From assembly GCA_002376845.1 (NCBI GenBank), contig DFOS01000003.1, forward strand, positions 1-58,639: a DNA stretch of 58,639 nt. The letters are read 5' to 3'. The position numbers and the translations under genes were made by a program. This document shows, one piece after another, positions 7,723-17,559 of the stretch (position 1 is its first letter; every line of letters begins with the position of its first letter). Source of the stretch: Bdellovibrionaceae bacterium UBA3535. Lineage in GTDB: Bacteria; Bdellovibrionota; Bdellovibrionia; Bdellovibrionales; UBA840. The notes under the pieces were generated by a model. The model searched no databases, had not been told where the DNA came from, and saw only the letters and a program-made list of their open reading frames with translations.

Positions 7723-8358
7723 ATGAAAAAGAGAAATTTTATTTACGTTCTTGTTTGCTTGTTTTTTAGCTTTTCGACTTTTGCAGGTGATAGAAATCTT
7801 AATATTCCACATGCGGAAGTTGCCCCGTATGATGCTTTCGGTCTCGCATTAATGGCAAACAGCGAGAAGCTAAGCCCCTTTGATCAATTGGCAGAATATT
7901 TTCATGAAGCCGAAGAGGTTAGCCCTAGTGAAGTTCTAGGTTGGACAAGTGGTCGTTGTTTTAATGATCATAGCCCTGATCAGCCGGGGCCGGGCTTGCT
8001 AGTTGGCGTTGAATATGTGGATGGTTTAGATAGAGGTCCTTTATTTCCTAATAGATCTGAATTTAAACATGCGGTTTTAGATAGCCTATACAATGCTAAT
8101 TATTATGATCAGTTAAATGATCATAAAGCTAGAAAAATAAAATTAAGTATTGAAAAATCATTTGATGATTTATCCGCCTCGTATTCTGAAAACGATTCCA
8201 TGGTATCTTTATATAAACCAGGGAATATAAAATTTAAAATTCGCAAATTTGAGCAATATATATTATCAGAACTTGTAGTGATTCAAGATACAGAAAAATC
8301 TAAAGCAGGGGATAAGCCTAGCTATTGTTATTTCTTTAAAAGGGTTTTCGATTATTAA
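7723..8358 (+). CDS. Exported protein of unknown function
   Basis: A 211-residue protein with a clear signal peptide (KKR, then a hydrophobic run, cleavage after FSTFA near residue 21). ATG 7723 follows a strong TAGGGGG site. The mature part has two Cys (GRCFND and PSYCYFF), which could form one disulfide; the motif GWTSGRCFNDHSPDQPGPG is distinctive. AT content rises in its second half. The 216 bases before it hold no gene or recognisable promoter. No family is recognised. Confidence 0.7.
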   Translation: MKKRNFIYVLVCLFFSFSTFAGDRNLNIPHAEVAPYDAFGLALMANSEKLSPFDQLAEYFHEAEEVSPSEVLGWTSGRCFNDHSPDQPGPGLLVGVEYVDGLDRGPLFPNRSEFKHAVLDSLYNANYYDQLNDHKARKIKLSIEKSFDDLSASYSENDSMVSLYKPGNIKFKIRKFEQYILSELVVIQDTEKSKAGDKPSYCYFFKRVFDY

Positions 8359-8446
8359 CATCTAAATTACGTATTTAAGCTTGCTATGCCCTTAATTTAA
8401 CCAAGGCCGTTTTTTGGGGCATGACAGGCTCTGGTTAGTCCCGCGG

Positions 8447-8480
8447 GGCTAGAAAAATAAGATAGCCTTTCATTCTAGCC
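8447..8480 (+). terminator. Hairpin in the guaA leader, possible terminator
   Basis: GGCTAGAA (8447-8454) and TTCTAGCC (8473-8480) form a perfect 8-base stem with an 18-base loop, followed by only TTT. It could end the upstream transcript or be part of the guaA leader. A second inverted repeat, TGCTGTCC (8495-8502) with GGACAGCA (8572-8579), lies between it and guaA. Confidence 0.35.
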
Positions 8481-8607
8481 TTTAAATCTGTGATTGCTGT
8501 CCGATTGAGCTTGAAAATCTGTTCACTCTTCGGATTTGGCCACGGAAAAAGAAAAGCTTACCTTTGTTCTTGGACAGCAGGCCGCTTTTTTGCTTTAATC
8601 AGTGCTC

Positions 8608-10140
8608 ATGGAAATACAATCCAAAATCGCAATTTTAGACTTTGGCAGCCAGGTCAGCCAATTGATCGCCCGTCGCTTGCGGGAGATCGGGGTTTACTCG
8701 GAGCTCTTCCCCTTTGATGTGGATCTAGCGGAGCTAAAAGAATTCCATCCCGGCGGCATCATTCTTAGCGGCGGCCCCTTTTCGGTCTACGATAAAGAAG
8801 CCCCCATTAGAGACTTGCAGCCACTCATTGATATGGCGCCAGTGCTTGGTATCTGCTACGGCATGCAACTTTTGGTGAAAGAGCTGGGCGGCGTAGTGGA
8901 AGCCGCAGAAAACCGTGAATATGGTTTAAATAAAGTTCTTTGGTCGCAGGCCTTGCATGATGATGTTCCGAAAGAACAAAAAGTCTGGATGAGTCACGGC
9001 GATGTGGTAAAGCAAATCCCTGAAGATTTTGAACTGCTGGCTGTTTCGCAGGGAGGACATCCCGCGGCCATTCGCTCGAAACGCGTGTGGGCGGTGCAGT
9101 TTCATCCCGAGGTAAGCCATACAGATCATGGCCTTGAAATCCTGAAAGCTTTCGCGCTAGATTTATGCCAACTTAAATCCTCATGGAACCAAAAATTCAT
9201 CGCCAATTATCTTTTAGAAGAAATCCAAAACAAAGTGGCTCCCAATGAGCATGTACTTTGCGCGCTCAGCGGCGGCGTTGACTCGACAGTGGTGGCCACG
9301 CTTTTAACGAAAGCCTTAGGACCGGAGCGCGTGCACTGCGTATTTGTGAACAATGGTCTATTAAGAAAAAACGAATTCGAAGAAGTAAAGGGTATTTATC
9401 AAGAGTTAAAACTCAATCTACATACCGTAGATGCCGAAGCACGCTTTCTAGAAAAACTCAAAGACATTGAAGACCCAGAAGAAAAGCGCAAACGCATCGG
9501 CCGCCTCTTTATCGAAATCTTTGAAGAAGAATGTCATTTGCATAAAGACATCACTTATTTAGGGCAGGGCACACTTTATCCCGATGTGATTGAAAGCGTC
9601 TCACTGCGCGGCTCTTCGGTAACGATTAAATCCCATCACAATGTGGGCGGCCTTCCTGAGAAAATGAATTTAAAATTGATCGAACCACTACGTGAACTAT
9701 TTAAAGATGAAGTTCGTGAAATCGGTGAGGAGCTTGGCATACCTAGAGAGATCCTTTGGCGTCATCCCTTTCCGGGGCCGGGCCTTGCGGTTCGCGTCCT
9801 AGGCGCGATCACCAAAGAAGATTTAGATACGCTTCGCGAGGCAGACCATATTTTTATTCGCGAATTAAAAGAAAGCGGCCATTACCGTAAGATTTGGCAA
9901 GCCTTTGCGGCGTTACTTCCTGTAAGAAGTGTCGGTGTGCAGGGCGATGGCCGCACCTACGGGAAAACCATTGTATTAAGGGCCATTACCTCGAAAGACG
10001 GCATGACCGCCGATTGGTATGAATTCCCCTCGGACTTTTTGCGCCATGTATCCAATGCCATTACGAACGAAGTTAAAAACATCAATCGCGTTGTTTATGA
10101 TGTGACTTCAAAACCACCGGCAACGATTGAATGGGAGTAA
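8608..10140 (+). CDS. guaA: GMP synthase (glutamine-hydrolysing) GuaA
   Basis: Converts XMP to GMP using ATP and glutamine. The N-terminal class-I amidotransferase domain has Cys83 in GICYGMQ and its His/Glu partners in QFHPEVSHTDHG. The central ATP-pyrophosphatase domain begins with the PP-loop ALSGGVDST, and the C-terminal dimerisation domain ends with PPATIEWE, the usual terminus. ATG 8608 is chosen over an in-frame GTG at 8602 because the protein then starts like other GuaA proteins; no strong binding site precedes either. dnaE begins one base after its stop. Confidence 0.97.
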   Translation: MEIQSKIAILDFGSQVSQLIARRLREIGVYSELFPFDVDLAELKEFHPGGIILSGGPFSVYDKEAPIRDLQPLIDMAPVLGICYGMQLLVKELGGVVEAAENREYGLNKVLWSQALHDDVPKEQKVWMSHGDVVKQIPEDFELLAVSQGGHPAAIRSKRVWAVQFHPEVSHTDHGLEILKAFALDLCQLKSSWNQKFIANYLLEEIQNKVAPNEHVLCALSGGVDSTVVATLLTKALGPERVHCVFVNNGLLRKNEFEEVKGIYQELKLNLHTVDAEARFLEKLKDIEDPEEKRKRIGRLFIEIFEEECHLHKDITYLGQGTLYPDVIESVSLRGSSVTIKSHHNVGGLPEKMNLKLIEPLRELFKDEVREIGEELGIPREILWRHPFPGPGLAVRVLGAITKEDLDTLREADHIFIRELKESGHYRKIWQAFAALLPVRSVGVQGDGRTYGKTIVLRAITSKDGMTADWYEFPSDFLRHVSNAITNEVKNINRVVYDVTSKPPATIEWE

Positions 10141-10141
10141 A

Positions 10142-13100
10142 ATGACTTTTGTACATTTGCACGTGCACTCCATGTACTCTTTGCTAGAGGCTTCTTGCCG
10201 CACCAAAGAGCTGGCAAAAAAAGCCAAAGAAATGGGGATGCCAGCCGTAGCCCTTACGGATAATGGCAATATGTTTGGCGCCATTGAGTTCTACAATGCT
10301 TGTCAGGCCGAGGGCGTAAAACCAATATTAGGTTTGGATGCTTTTATCGCTCCAGGATCGCGCTTTGTTAAAGGGGAAGACCGCTCGAAAATTAGCAAAC
10401 CCAATCGCCGCATTGTTTTGCTAGCAAAGTCTTTTAAAGGCTACCAAAGTCTTTGCCGCATTAGCAGTATCGGCTACCAAGAAGGTTTTTACTATAAGCC
10501 GCGGATTGATTATGAGGTCTTAGAGGAAAACGCAGAAGACCTCATCGCCCTCAGCGGTGGTTTTATGGGCGACATTGGCTTTACCTTTCGAGAGGAAGGG
10601 GAGCAAGCGGCTATCGAACTCATTAAAAAATATCAAAACATTTATGGAGAAAACTTTTACCTGGAGCTTTGCCGTACCGGAAAGCCCGAGTGGAAAGAAA
10701 TGAATGCTTTTTTTCAAAAGGCCGGGAAAGAGCTGGGAGTGCCCTTAGTTGCAAGCAATGATGTGCACTACCTCTATCAAGAAGAGTCTTTGGCACAGGA
10801 AGTACTTCTTTGCATTGGCATGAACAAGACTTTGAGTGATGAATCTCGCTTCCGTTTAGGTAGCGATGAATTTTATTTTAAAACGCAAGAGCAAATGCAA
10901 AAGCTTTTTCAGGATATTCCTGAAGCGGTGGAAAATACCCTGAAAATTGCCGAACAATGCAATGTGGAGTTTCAACTCACCGATGCCGATGGCAAGCGAA
11001 TCTACCACCTGCCAGATTATCCCACCACTGATGGCAATACGCTGAAAGAAGAAATTGAGTCCATGAGCCGCAAAGGTTTGGAAGAGCGTTTTTCACAAAT
11101 GCGTGATCTTGGTAAAGAAGTTACAGAAGAGATGCGCCAGCAATACAACCAGCGTTTGAACTATGAACTGGGAATCATCGATTCCATGGGCTTTAACGGC
11201 TATTTTTTGATTGTGGCAGATTTTATCAAGTGGGCCAAAGAACATGATTGCCCAGTTGGGCCGGGACGTGGATCCGGGGCGGGCTCCTTGGTTGCCTATT
11301 CGCTAATGATTACCGATCTAGATCCCATGCCCTACAATTTGATTTTTGAGCGTTTTTTAAACCCGGAACGGGTTAGTATGCCGGATTTTGATATCGATTT
11401 TTGCCAGGAGCGCCGCGCTTCCGTTATTGATTACGTTACAGAAAAATATGGACAAGAAAGCGTTTCGCAAATCATCACCTTTGGAAAGTTGCAAGCGCGA
11501 GCTGCCATACGAGATGTGGGCCGTGTTCTTGGTATGACCGTACCAGAAGTCAATGAAGTGGTGGATTTGATACCGGATCGTTTGGGGATTTCCTTAAAAG
11601 AGGCCATTGCTGAAGAAAAGCGTTTGCAAGAGTGGATGGAAGCCGATCCAAAGATCAGTACGCTGATGGAACTCTCGCAAAAGGTGGAGGGGCTAACTCG
11701 GCATGCCTCCATTCACGCAGCCGGTGTAATTATCTCCAACAAACCGTTGGTGGAATATGCTCCTTTGTACAAAGGAGCAGCGGATGAAAATGTCGTACAA
11801 TATGACATGAAAAATGCCGAAGGCATCGGATTAATAAAATTCGACTTTTTGGGTCTAAAGACCCTGACCATGATTGATGATGCTCTCAAACTTGTGGCAA
11901 GCAACCGAAAGAAAAAGTACCAGCCAACAGACATTGATTTGAATGACCCTGGAGTTTACGAAGTTTTTTGTGAGGGCGATCTGGATGGTGTATTTCAATT
12001 TGAAGGTGCCGGAATATCCGAGTTCTCCAAGCGGGTAAAGCCTACTTGTTTTGAAGACATTACGGCAATCAACGCGCTTTATCGCCCTGGCCCGATGCAA
12101 TTTTTAGATGAATACAAGGGACGTAAACATGGCGAAATCAAGGTCACCTATCTTTTTGAAGAACTAGAACCTATTTTGCAAGAAACCTATGGTATTATCG
12201 TTTATCAAGAGCATGTGCAGTTAATTGCAGCCAAGATAGCCTCCTACTCTTTGGGTGAGGCCGATTTGCTTCGCCGAGCGATGGGAAAAAAGATCGCTGC
12301 GGAAATGGAAAAACAAAAAGACCGTTTTGTCTCGGGAGCTGTGAAAAATGGTTTTGATAAAGAAAAAGCCATTCAGCTGTTTGAGCAAATGGCCAAGTTT
12401 GCCGAGTACGGTTTCAACAAGTCCCATGCGGCAGCCTATTGTGTTTTGGCGGCGCAAACGGCATGGCTGAAGCGTTATTATCCTGTGGAGTTTTATGCGG
12501 CTTTGCTTTCAACGGAGATGTCCAATACCGACAAAGTCGTGCAATACGTGAAGGATGCTCGCAATCACGGAATTGAGGTAAGAGCTCCCCATGTGAATTA
12601 TTCGAACTCCAAATTCTCCGTGGTCGAGGATACAGTATTCTTTGGTCTGGGAGCCATTAAGGGTGTAGGGGAGTCCGCCGTCGAAGCCATTTTAGAGGCG
12701 CGCGAAAGAAAAGAAAATAAATCCTTTCAAGATCTAGAAGATTTCTTTCAATCCATCGACACCCGTAGGGTAAACAAAAAAGTAATTGAATGCTTGATCA
12801 AATCGGGGGCTTTGGATGATTTTGGAGCTACCCGCTCGCAATTGGCGGCGGTTTATTCCTTGATGTTGGATCGCGCCGAGAAAAAGCGCAAGGATGAGGA
12901 GATTGGACAGGCAAGTCTATTCGCCTTGGATACAGCGGAAAAAGAAGATTTTCAGCTACCGAAAGTACCGAAGTGGTCGAAGGCTTTTCGTTTGGCAGCA
13001 GAAAAAGAGGTTTTGGGATTTTATCTGAGTGATCATCCGCTTGCCGGTTTGGAAAAAGTGATTCGCCCCTATACTTCCCACCAAATTGCGGATCTTTATG

Positions 13101-13609
13101 AGCTAAAAGAAAAAACCAAGGTGTCCATTGGTGGGCTATTGGCAAGCCATAAGGAGTTCATTACCAAGAAGGGTACGCGAATGTCGTTTTCGGCACTAGA
13201 GGATTTAAGTGGTAAAATTGAAATCATTGTTTTCCCGAATACCTATGCCGAATGTGAGGAGCTGTTAAAGCAAGACATCCCTTTGTTTATAAGTGGCAAT
13301 CTTGAGATCGATGAAAAGGGGCATAAAATCATTGCCGAAAGCATTCTTCCGCTGGAGGTCAAATGGAAACAAGCGAAAAACATGACCATTCAAATCAAGC
13401 CAGAGGATATGGACCACCTAGAGGACATGCAAGAGATTTTCCGCTCGCATCCTGGTACAACTAAGGTGAATCTAGAAATTCAATATCCAGATTTAAAACA
13501 TCGCGTGAGGATGCAAATTAACGAACCAGAAGGTGTCGATACGAACCCGGATTTTCTAGATCGCTTAGCGAGCTTGCAGGGGAGCCTAGATGCTGTGCAT
13601 ATACATTGA
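10142..13609 (+). CDS. dnaE: DNA polymerase III alpha subunit DnaE
   Basis: The replicative polymerase subunit, 1155 residues, of the DnaE1 type. The N-terminal PHP domain starts HLHVHSMYSLLE; the catalytic palm aspartates are in PDFDIDF (about residues 415-419). A helix-hairpin-helix region (GLGAIKGVGESAVEAI) and an OB domain (TKVSIGGLLAS onward) follow. The ATG at 10142 lies one base after the guaA stop, its binding site GGAG inside the last guaA codons, so the two are transcribed and translated together. The upstream in-frame ATG at 10127 lies inside guaA and would add five non-conserved residues. Confidence 0.97.
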   Translation: MTFVHLHVHSMYSLLEASCRTKELAKKAKEMGMPAVALTDNGNMFGAIEFYNACQAEGVKPILGLDAFIAPGSRFVKGEDRSKISKPNRRIVLLAKSFKGYQSLCRISSIGYQEGFYYKPRIDYEVLEENAEDLIALSGGFMGDIGFTFREEGEQAAIELIKKYQNIYGENFYLELCRTGKPEWKEMNAFFQKAGKELGVPLVASNDVHYLYQEESLAQEVLLCIGMNKTLSDESRFRLGSDEFYFKTQEQMQKLFQDIPEAVENTLKIAEQCNVEFQLTDADGKRIYHLPDYPTTDGNTLKEEIESMSRKGLEERFSQMRDLGKEVTEEMRQQYNQRLNYELGIIDSMGFNGYFLIVADFIKWAKEHDCPVGPGRGSGAGSLVAYSLMITDLDPMPYNLIFERFLNPERVSMPDFDIDFCQERRASVIDYVTEKYGQESVSQIITFGKLQARAAIRDVGRVLGMTVPEVNEVVDLIPDRLGISLKEAIAEEKRLQEWMEADPKISTLMELSQKVEGLTRHASIHAAGVIISNKPLVEYAPLYKGAADENVVQYDMKNAEGIGLIKFDFLGLKTLTMIDDALKLVASNRKKKYQPTDIDLNDPGVYEVFCEGDLDGVFQFEGAGISEFSKRVKPTCFEDITAINALYRPGPMQFLDEYKGRKHGEIKVTYLFEELEPILQETYGIIVYQEHVQLIAAKIASYSLGEADLLRRAMGKKIAAEMEKQKDRFVSGAVKNGFDKEKAIQLFEQMAKFAEYGFNKSHAAAYCVLAAQTAWLKRYYPVEFYAALLSTEMSNTDKVVQYVKDARNHGIEVRAPHVNYSNSKFSVVEDTVFFGLGAIKGVGESAVEAILEARERKENKSFQDLEDFFQSIDTRRVNKKVIECLIKSGALDDFGATRSQLAAVYSLMLDRAEKKRKDEEIGQASLFALDTAEKEDFQLPKVPKWSKAFRLAAEKEVLGFYLSDHPLAGLEKVIRPYTSHQIADLYELKEKTKVSIGGLLASHKEFITKKGTRMSFSALEDLSGKIEIIVFPNTYAECEELLKQDIPLFISGNLEIDEKGHKIIAESILPLEVKWKQAKNMTIQIKPEDMDHLEDMQEIFRSHPGTTKVNLEIQYPDLKHRVRMQINEPEGVDTNPDFLDRLASLQGSLDAVHIH

Positions 13610-13652
13610 CGCGACAAACTCAAACAGTAGTATTGAATACTAGTAGGTGATT

Positions 13653-14792
13653 ATGCTTCAGTTATTATTGTTACATTTAGTCTTTGCAACCAATTTCGAA
13701 GTCATAGAAAGAGTTGGCACTTCTAGCAACCAGCAGCCAGCGCAAGCAAAAAAAGAAATATTGGACAAGCTGATTGAAGAGGTAAGCCTAGAAAATATTA
13801 GTGCGATTTTGGGCGAAGAAACTACCAACAAAAAATTGAAACAAATTCGTTTTAAAATTTTACCCAATTATGGCAAGTACATACCCTACGTAAAACAAGG
13901 CAATCTAAATCGAAGCACTTCCCCCTGGTCAATGAAAGTTACCATGAATTTTTCGCGCAAAGCCTTGCGTGATATTCTTTTGCAAGAAGGGATTTTGCAT
14001 TTTTCCAGCGATGAAATCAAAATTTTACCCTTTGTTAGTTTTTTAGATAAAAAATATTCGAAATCCTATAAATGGTGGTTTGTCGATAACAACTATAGGG
14101 ATACTTTGGTTTTCTCAGAGGCGCGTAGCTTTCAGCAACTCCTGCGAGATATGATGTGGGAGGAATCCTTTTTTGTTATGAATCCCATTGAGGGAGAGCT
14201 ACATAACTTTATACCCAGCAAATTTTTAAGTGTTTCCTATTCTTCTAGTGAGCTGCAGTCCTTGGGAGAATCCCTGGATGCGCAGATGGTTGTTGCAGGT
14301 CAGGTACATTATGGCCCATCACCAAAGAACTCCATGGCCTTGCAAATGGAAATTGAGCTAGAAGCTGTGCTGGTTGCTAGCGGCCGAAAGGTGGCGCATA
14401 CCACCAAAACTCTAGAAACACCTGCCGGATCTTATGAAGCCAACCTTACGAAATATGCCAGTGACTTTTACAAAGAAGCCATTGCGCAATTTACGGATTC
14501 TATTATGAACTCATGGCGCAAAGGACTTTTTGATACGCAAAGAGTGCAGTTGCGTGTTTACGACCAGTTCTCCTATAAGGAACTGAATGCTTTCAAAGAC
14601 TTATTGCAAACTAAGAGTTTGAAGCTCAAGAATCTTGTAGATCGTTCCTTTGCACCAGGATATGTAGTTTTTGAAGCCGATGTTTCTCAAGGAGCTGCCG
14701 CTTTGATAGAGGATTTAAAAGATTTTCGTTGGCGCGGCAAAAAGGCCAAGGTTTGGAAGACCGATGATCGAGAAATCCGTATCGAAATTTAA
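13653..14792 (+). CDS. Exported protein of unknown function (FlgT/LPP20-like N-terminus?)
   Basis: About 379 residues with a short hydrophobic signal (LQLLLLHLVFA). The N-terminal half has a pattern seen in FlgT/LPP20-type envelope proteins: an Ala/Lys-rich helix, a region around LGEETTNKK, a YGKYIPYVK segment and a WSMKVTMNFS strand. The second half contains a repeated-strand region (DAQMVVAGQVHYG, AVLVASGRKVAHTTKT) like CsgG/TolB-N folds. This is a weak resemblance read by eye. The ATG 13653 follows TAGGTG. It converges with the next gene, overlapping by 4 bases, and a CsgG/FlgT-like lipoprotein gene lies 1.8 kb away. Confidence 0.6.
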   Translation: MLQLLLLHLVFATNFEVIERVGTSSNQQPAQAKKEILDKLIEEVSLENISAILGEETTNKKLKQIRFKILPNYGKYIPYVKQGNLNRSTSPWSMKVTMNFSRKALRDILLQEGILHFSSDEIKILPFVSFLDKKYSKSYKWWFVDNNYRDTLVFSEARSFQQLLRDMMWEESFFVMNPIEGELHNFIPSKFLSVSYSSSELQSLGESLDAQMVVAGQVHYGPSPKNSMALQMEIELEAVLVASGRKVAHTTKTLETPAGSYEANLTKYASDFYKEAIAQFTDSIMNSWRKGLFDTQRVQLRVYDQFSYKELNAFKDLLQTKSLKLKNLVDRSFAPGYVVFEADVSQGAAALIEDLKDFRWRGKKAKVWKTDDREIRIEI

Positions 14793-15223
14793 GGATAGCG
14801 GAAAGTTTTTTGTTCCACACTAGAGTTGGCTTTTTTACGTGGCTGAATTCCTTTTACGAGGATGCTGTCTCGGGTAGCGCTTACCTTATGATTCTCTGTT
14901 TCAAAGAACTCTTTTGCTACGAGCATGTTTTTTTTGTCAGGGGAAAAGAGCACAAAGGCAGAGGCTCTTGCGCCAGTATAAAAGGATATGCCTAAAAGAT
15001 TCTTGTTGGCTACTCGATAGGATTGAATGCTATAGGCTCTAGCGCCTGGATCTTCTGGCATCACAAACTCAAAGTCTTGTTTCTTATAGGTTATTTTGTA
15101 TGTTTTTATGCCGCTAGGTGCGGTAGTCAATTCAACTTGCCAGCCAATATCATCTTCATAGAGAAGGCCTTCTGCGTATACGAAGAAGGGGCATAGTATG
15201 ATAAATAAAATAATTAGTCGCAT
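14789..15223 (-). CDS. Small exported protein of unknown function
   Basis: A 144-residue protein starting at ATG 15223 with a signal peptide (LIILFIILCPFFVYA, cleavage near residue 18). AGAGGA before the ATG supports this start, and the 12-codon extension upstream is rejected. The mature protein is beta-rich (WQVELTTAPSGIKTYKITY) with no Cys. Its first 10 bases overlap the end of the SLT-like gene, so the two are coupled. No family is recognised. Confidence 0.65.
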   Translation of the reverse strand: MRLIILFIILCPFFVYAEGLLYEDDIGWQVELTTAPSGIKTYKITYKKQDFEFVMPEDPGARAYSIQSYRVANKNLLGISFYTGARASAFVLFSPDKKNMLVAKEFFETENHKVSATRDSILVKGIQPRKKANSSVEQKTFRYP

Positions 15224-16515
15224 TGTATTTCCTCTAAAGTTTCTTCTTTGCTTTTGCATTGTTGAAATGACACTTTAAGCGCCTTGCACTCTACCAGACA
15301 TCTGCCGCGAAATGCTACTTCGTCCTCCGTTTTGCGGCAGATTGTTTTACTAAACTTATCATCATTATTAAAGCCTTTAAAATCTGGATTCACCTTGTTC
15401 AAACAAGATTTGGATGCGCCTCCCGATGCGTAGCACTGAGAGCAATCATGAATGTCGACAGGGTAGTCTGGGTTGTCTTGCCCTTTGTAGTAGAATAGAG
15501 CAATGATGGTTTCTCTTTCTGCAGCAGACATTTTGTCCCAATTGTAGCCTTTGTTTTTTAGTTTCGTCTTTAGTAAGTTCTGATTTCTTTGGGTGATGGG
15601 ATTGGTAGTGCTTGCTATACGCATCTTCTCTTTTAATGTTTCTACAGTTAGGTAAAGCTGCAATTGTGGGTCCATAGTAGATAGATCTAGTAAAGCATTG
15701 CCAAAATCTTTTTTAATATCAATAAAATCGTTGTTGTAGCGTATGGTAGCTCTTCTTAGGCGTTTTTTCTCTTTTTCTAGCTGCGCTTCTGCAGCCAGGT
15801 ACTCTTGATAAAGCCTTTTGTTTTCTTGATCGATACTTTTACTGTATTTTGCATGCATCTTTTTTTCTATACGTTGTTGTTCCCTATACTTTTCATCTCT
15901 TATAGATCGAGCCCTTGAAAAGCGCCGAGTGGCTTCTGATAAGTCACTAGAACTTTCATAACGAGCAATGGCTTGCTGTTTTTTTTCTTCAATTTTATCT
16001 CTCAAATGCTCCGGCAAGCCGTCAAAATCATTTTCAATTAATTCTCCTGCAGTGGTGGCGGTCATTTGCCCAAGTCCGGAAGCGGTAGATTCGCCGTTTT
16101 GGGTGCAGTAAGCATTATTGATGGTTAAGGGGTCAAAATGAATGTTCTCTCTTGCAACCAAGCACTGTAAGGTATTGGGCGAGATGCCTTTGGAGGGAGT
16201 GGTTTTGGTTAAGTTCGATACTTGTGAATACTTTTCTTTTAAGCTCAGTGCGCCCCAAGGCGACAAACAGCAGCGGTATTGCGTAAGGTATTGCTGACAT
16301 GCTTTATCTAAAAAATTAGCATTCAAAGCCCGCTGACGCATGCGTGAAAACTCGGGGCCTTGACAGTCTTTGGCTACCGTTTCCTCCACGCCATAGTCCT
16401 TTTCCACTCTGCTAGCGATGGCATCGAATAGCGTGTCTATTTTATCTGGGGGACAATTCGGGGCCTGGCTCCAAGATAGCAGTGCTGTAAATACTAGGTT
16501 CATCCAAAGAATCAT
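15214..16515 (-). CDS. Exported SLT/lysozyme-like domain protein, Cys-rich
   Basis: A 433-residue protein with an N-terminal signal (LVFTALLSWSQA). Around residues 116-150 the sequence CLVARENIHFDP...GLGQMTATTAGEL resembles the lytic transglycosylase (SLT) signature E-S-X-F-[DN]-P ... G-L-X-Q-[ML]-[TM]-P, with Glu of RENIHFDP as the candidate catalytic residue. A long charged coiled-coil insert (about residues 185-265) and a Cys-rich C-terminus (HDCSQC and others) follow. It may cut host or prey peptidoglycan, but the match covers only the core motif. It is the first gene of a two-gene operon. Confidence 0.65.
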   Translation of the reverse strand: MILWMNLVFTALLSWSQAPNCPPDKIDTLFDAIASRVEKDYGVEETVAKDCQGPEFSRMRQRALNANFLDKACQQYLTQYRCCLSPWGALSLKEKYSQVSNLTKTTPSKGISPNTLQCLVARENIHFDPLTINNAYCTQNGESTASGLGQMTATTAGELIENDFDGLPEHLRDKIEEKKQQAIARYESSSDLSEATRRFSRARSIRDEKYREQQRIEKKMHAKYSKSIDQENKRLYQEYLAAEAQLEKEKKRLRRATIRYNNDFIDIKKDFGNALLDLSTMDPQLQLYLTVETLKEKMRIASTTNPITQRNQNLLKTKLKNKGYNWDKMSAAERETIIALFYYKGQDNPDYPVDIHDCSQCYASGGASKSCLNKVNPDFKGFNNDDKFSKTICRKTEDEVAFRGRCLVECKALKVSFQQCKSKEETLEEIQCD

Positions 16516-16629
16516 TGCCCTTTTTATCGTAATTTCAATGCTCTATCTTAATTTAATTCGTATCTGCCAAGAGAAAAACTCGACCAAGGGTGAGTGCTTT
16601 TTTGAGACAGCTTTTGCTATTCTATTTGT

Positions 16630-17550
16630 ATGCGATACCTATTAGTTTTGTCCTCCATTTTCTTGATATCTTGCTCCCTCATTCAACGCCAGGCGCGTGA
16701 AGACAATGTGAAACGAGTTCCTAGTCCCTATGGTATTAGTGATAGCGGCATGAAAAAGCGGGTCTTGGTTTTGCCTTTTCAAGATAAAGATCCCTCTCGC
16801 TCTGAGAATGTAAAGGAAGATGCTAGAAAGTTTTTGGTAGCACAATTGAATCGTACCGGTAAAGTCTATGTGGTTCGCAGTGAAGATTTGCCGCAAGACA
16901 TTCAATCGTATTTTAAGGATGGCAAGTATGACATTCCTGCGATTGCCAATATGGCTCGCGGTCTGGATATTTCCATGATTATTGAAGGCCATATTTTGGA
17001 TTTGCAAGCGCAAAAGTTGGCAGATCAGGTGGGCCTTGTCCGTGATGTTAATGCGAAGATGACGGCTAAAACACATCTGAAAGCATATAGTGCAAAAAAT
17101 GCTTCCGTAATTGTGGATCAAAACCGCACGGCCACGGCAGAGGCCAATGTGCGTGTTTACGGCAAAGAGGACGTGAGTGCGAGAGCTTTACAAGAAAAGC
17201 CGGCTTTGATTCGCGCCTCGTTGAACAAGGCCCTATCTTTATCCTTGGTACCTATCATTCGTTCTATTGATAAAATATCTTGGTCGGGCCGAGTGGCTTT
17301 GGTCAAAGGGGATCGCATTTATGTGAATGCAGGAAAAATTTCTGGTATCCAGTTAGGAGATATATTGCGAGTAAGTGGCAAGGGAGAGGATATATTTGAT
17401 CCCGAAACAGGCAAGCTCATAGGTGTGGCTCCAGGTCGAACCAAGGGTACCATTGAAGTCATTCATTATTTTGGTAAGGATGGCTCGGTAGCCATCATCC
17501 ACTCAGGCGGCGGCTTTAAAGAAAACGACAAGGTCGAGCTTTACTACTAG
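16630..17550 (+). CDS. CsgG/FlgT-like outer-membrane lipoprotein
   Basis: A 306-residue lipoprotein with lipobox LISC (Cys at about residue 15). The N-terminal and middle region has a CsgG/TolB-N-like fold (KKRVLVLPFQDKD ... ARKFLVAQLNRTGKVYVVRSEDLP ... GLDISMIIEGHI). The C-terminal ~90 residues (GRVALVKGDRIYVNAGKISGIQLGD...) match the FlgT C-terminal type with an SH3-like barrel. Members of this group act in envelope or flagellar assembly; no flagellar genes are visible here. It is divergent from the SLT-like gene. The start is the only ATG before the signal peptide. Confidence 0.75.
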   Translation: MRYLLVLSSIFLISCSLIQRQAREDNVKRVPSPYGISDSGMKKRVLVLPFQDKDPSRSENVKEDARKFLVAQLNRTGKVYVVRSEDLPQDIQSYFKDGKYDIPAIANMARGLDISMIIEGHILDLQAQKLADQVGLVRDVNAKMTAKTHLKAYSAKNASVIVDQNRTATAEANVRVYGKEDVSARALQEKPALIRASLNKALSLSLVPIIRSIDKISWSGRVALVKGDRIYVNAGKISGIQLGDILRVSGKGEDIFDPETGKLIGVAPGRTKGTIEVIHYFGKDGSVAIIHSGGGFKENDKVELYY

Positions 17551-17559
17551 GTGTTTATT

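Noticed and set aside
8359..8607. Purine riboswitch before guaA
   Set aside because: Inverted repeats are present but the conserved core of the known purine riboswitch was not found.
16642..17121. Antisense ORF of 159 codons opposite the CsgG-like gene
   Set aside because: The sense frame has a lipobox and a family match; the antisense frame has neither.
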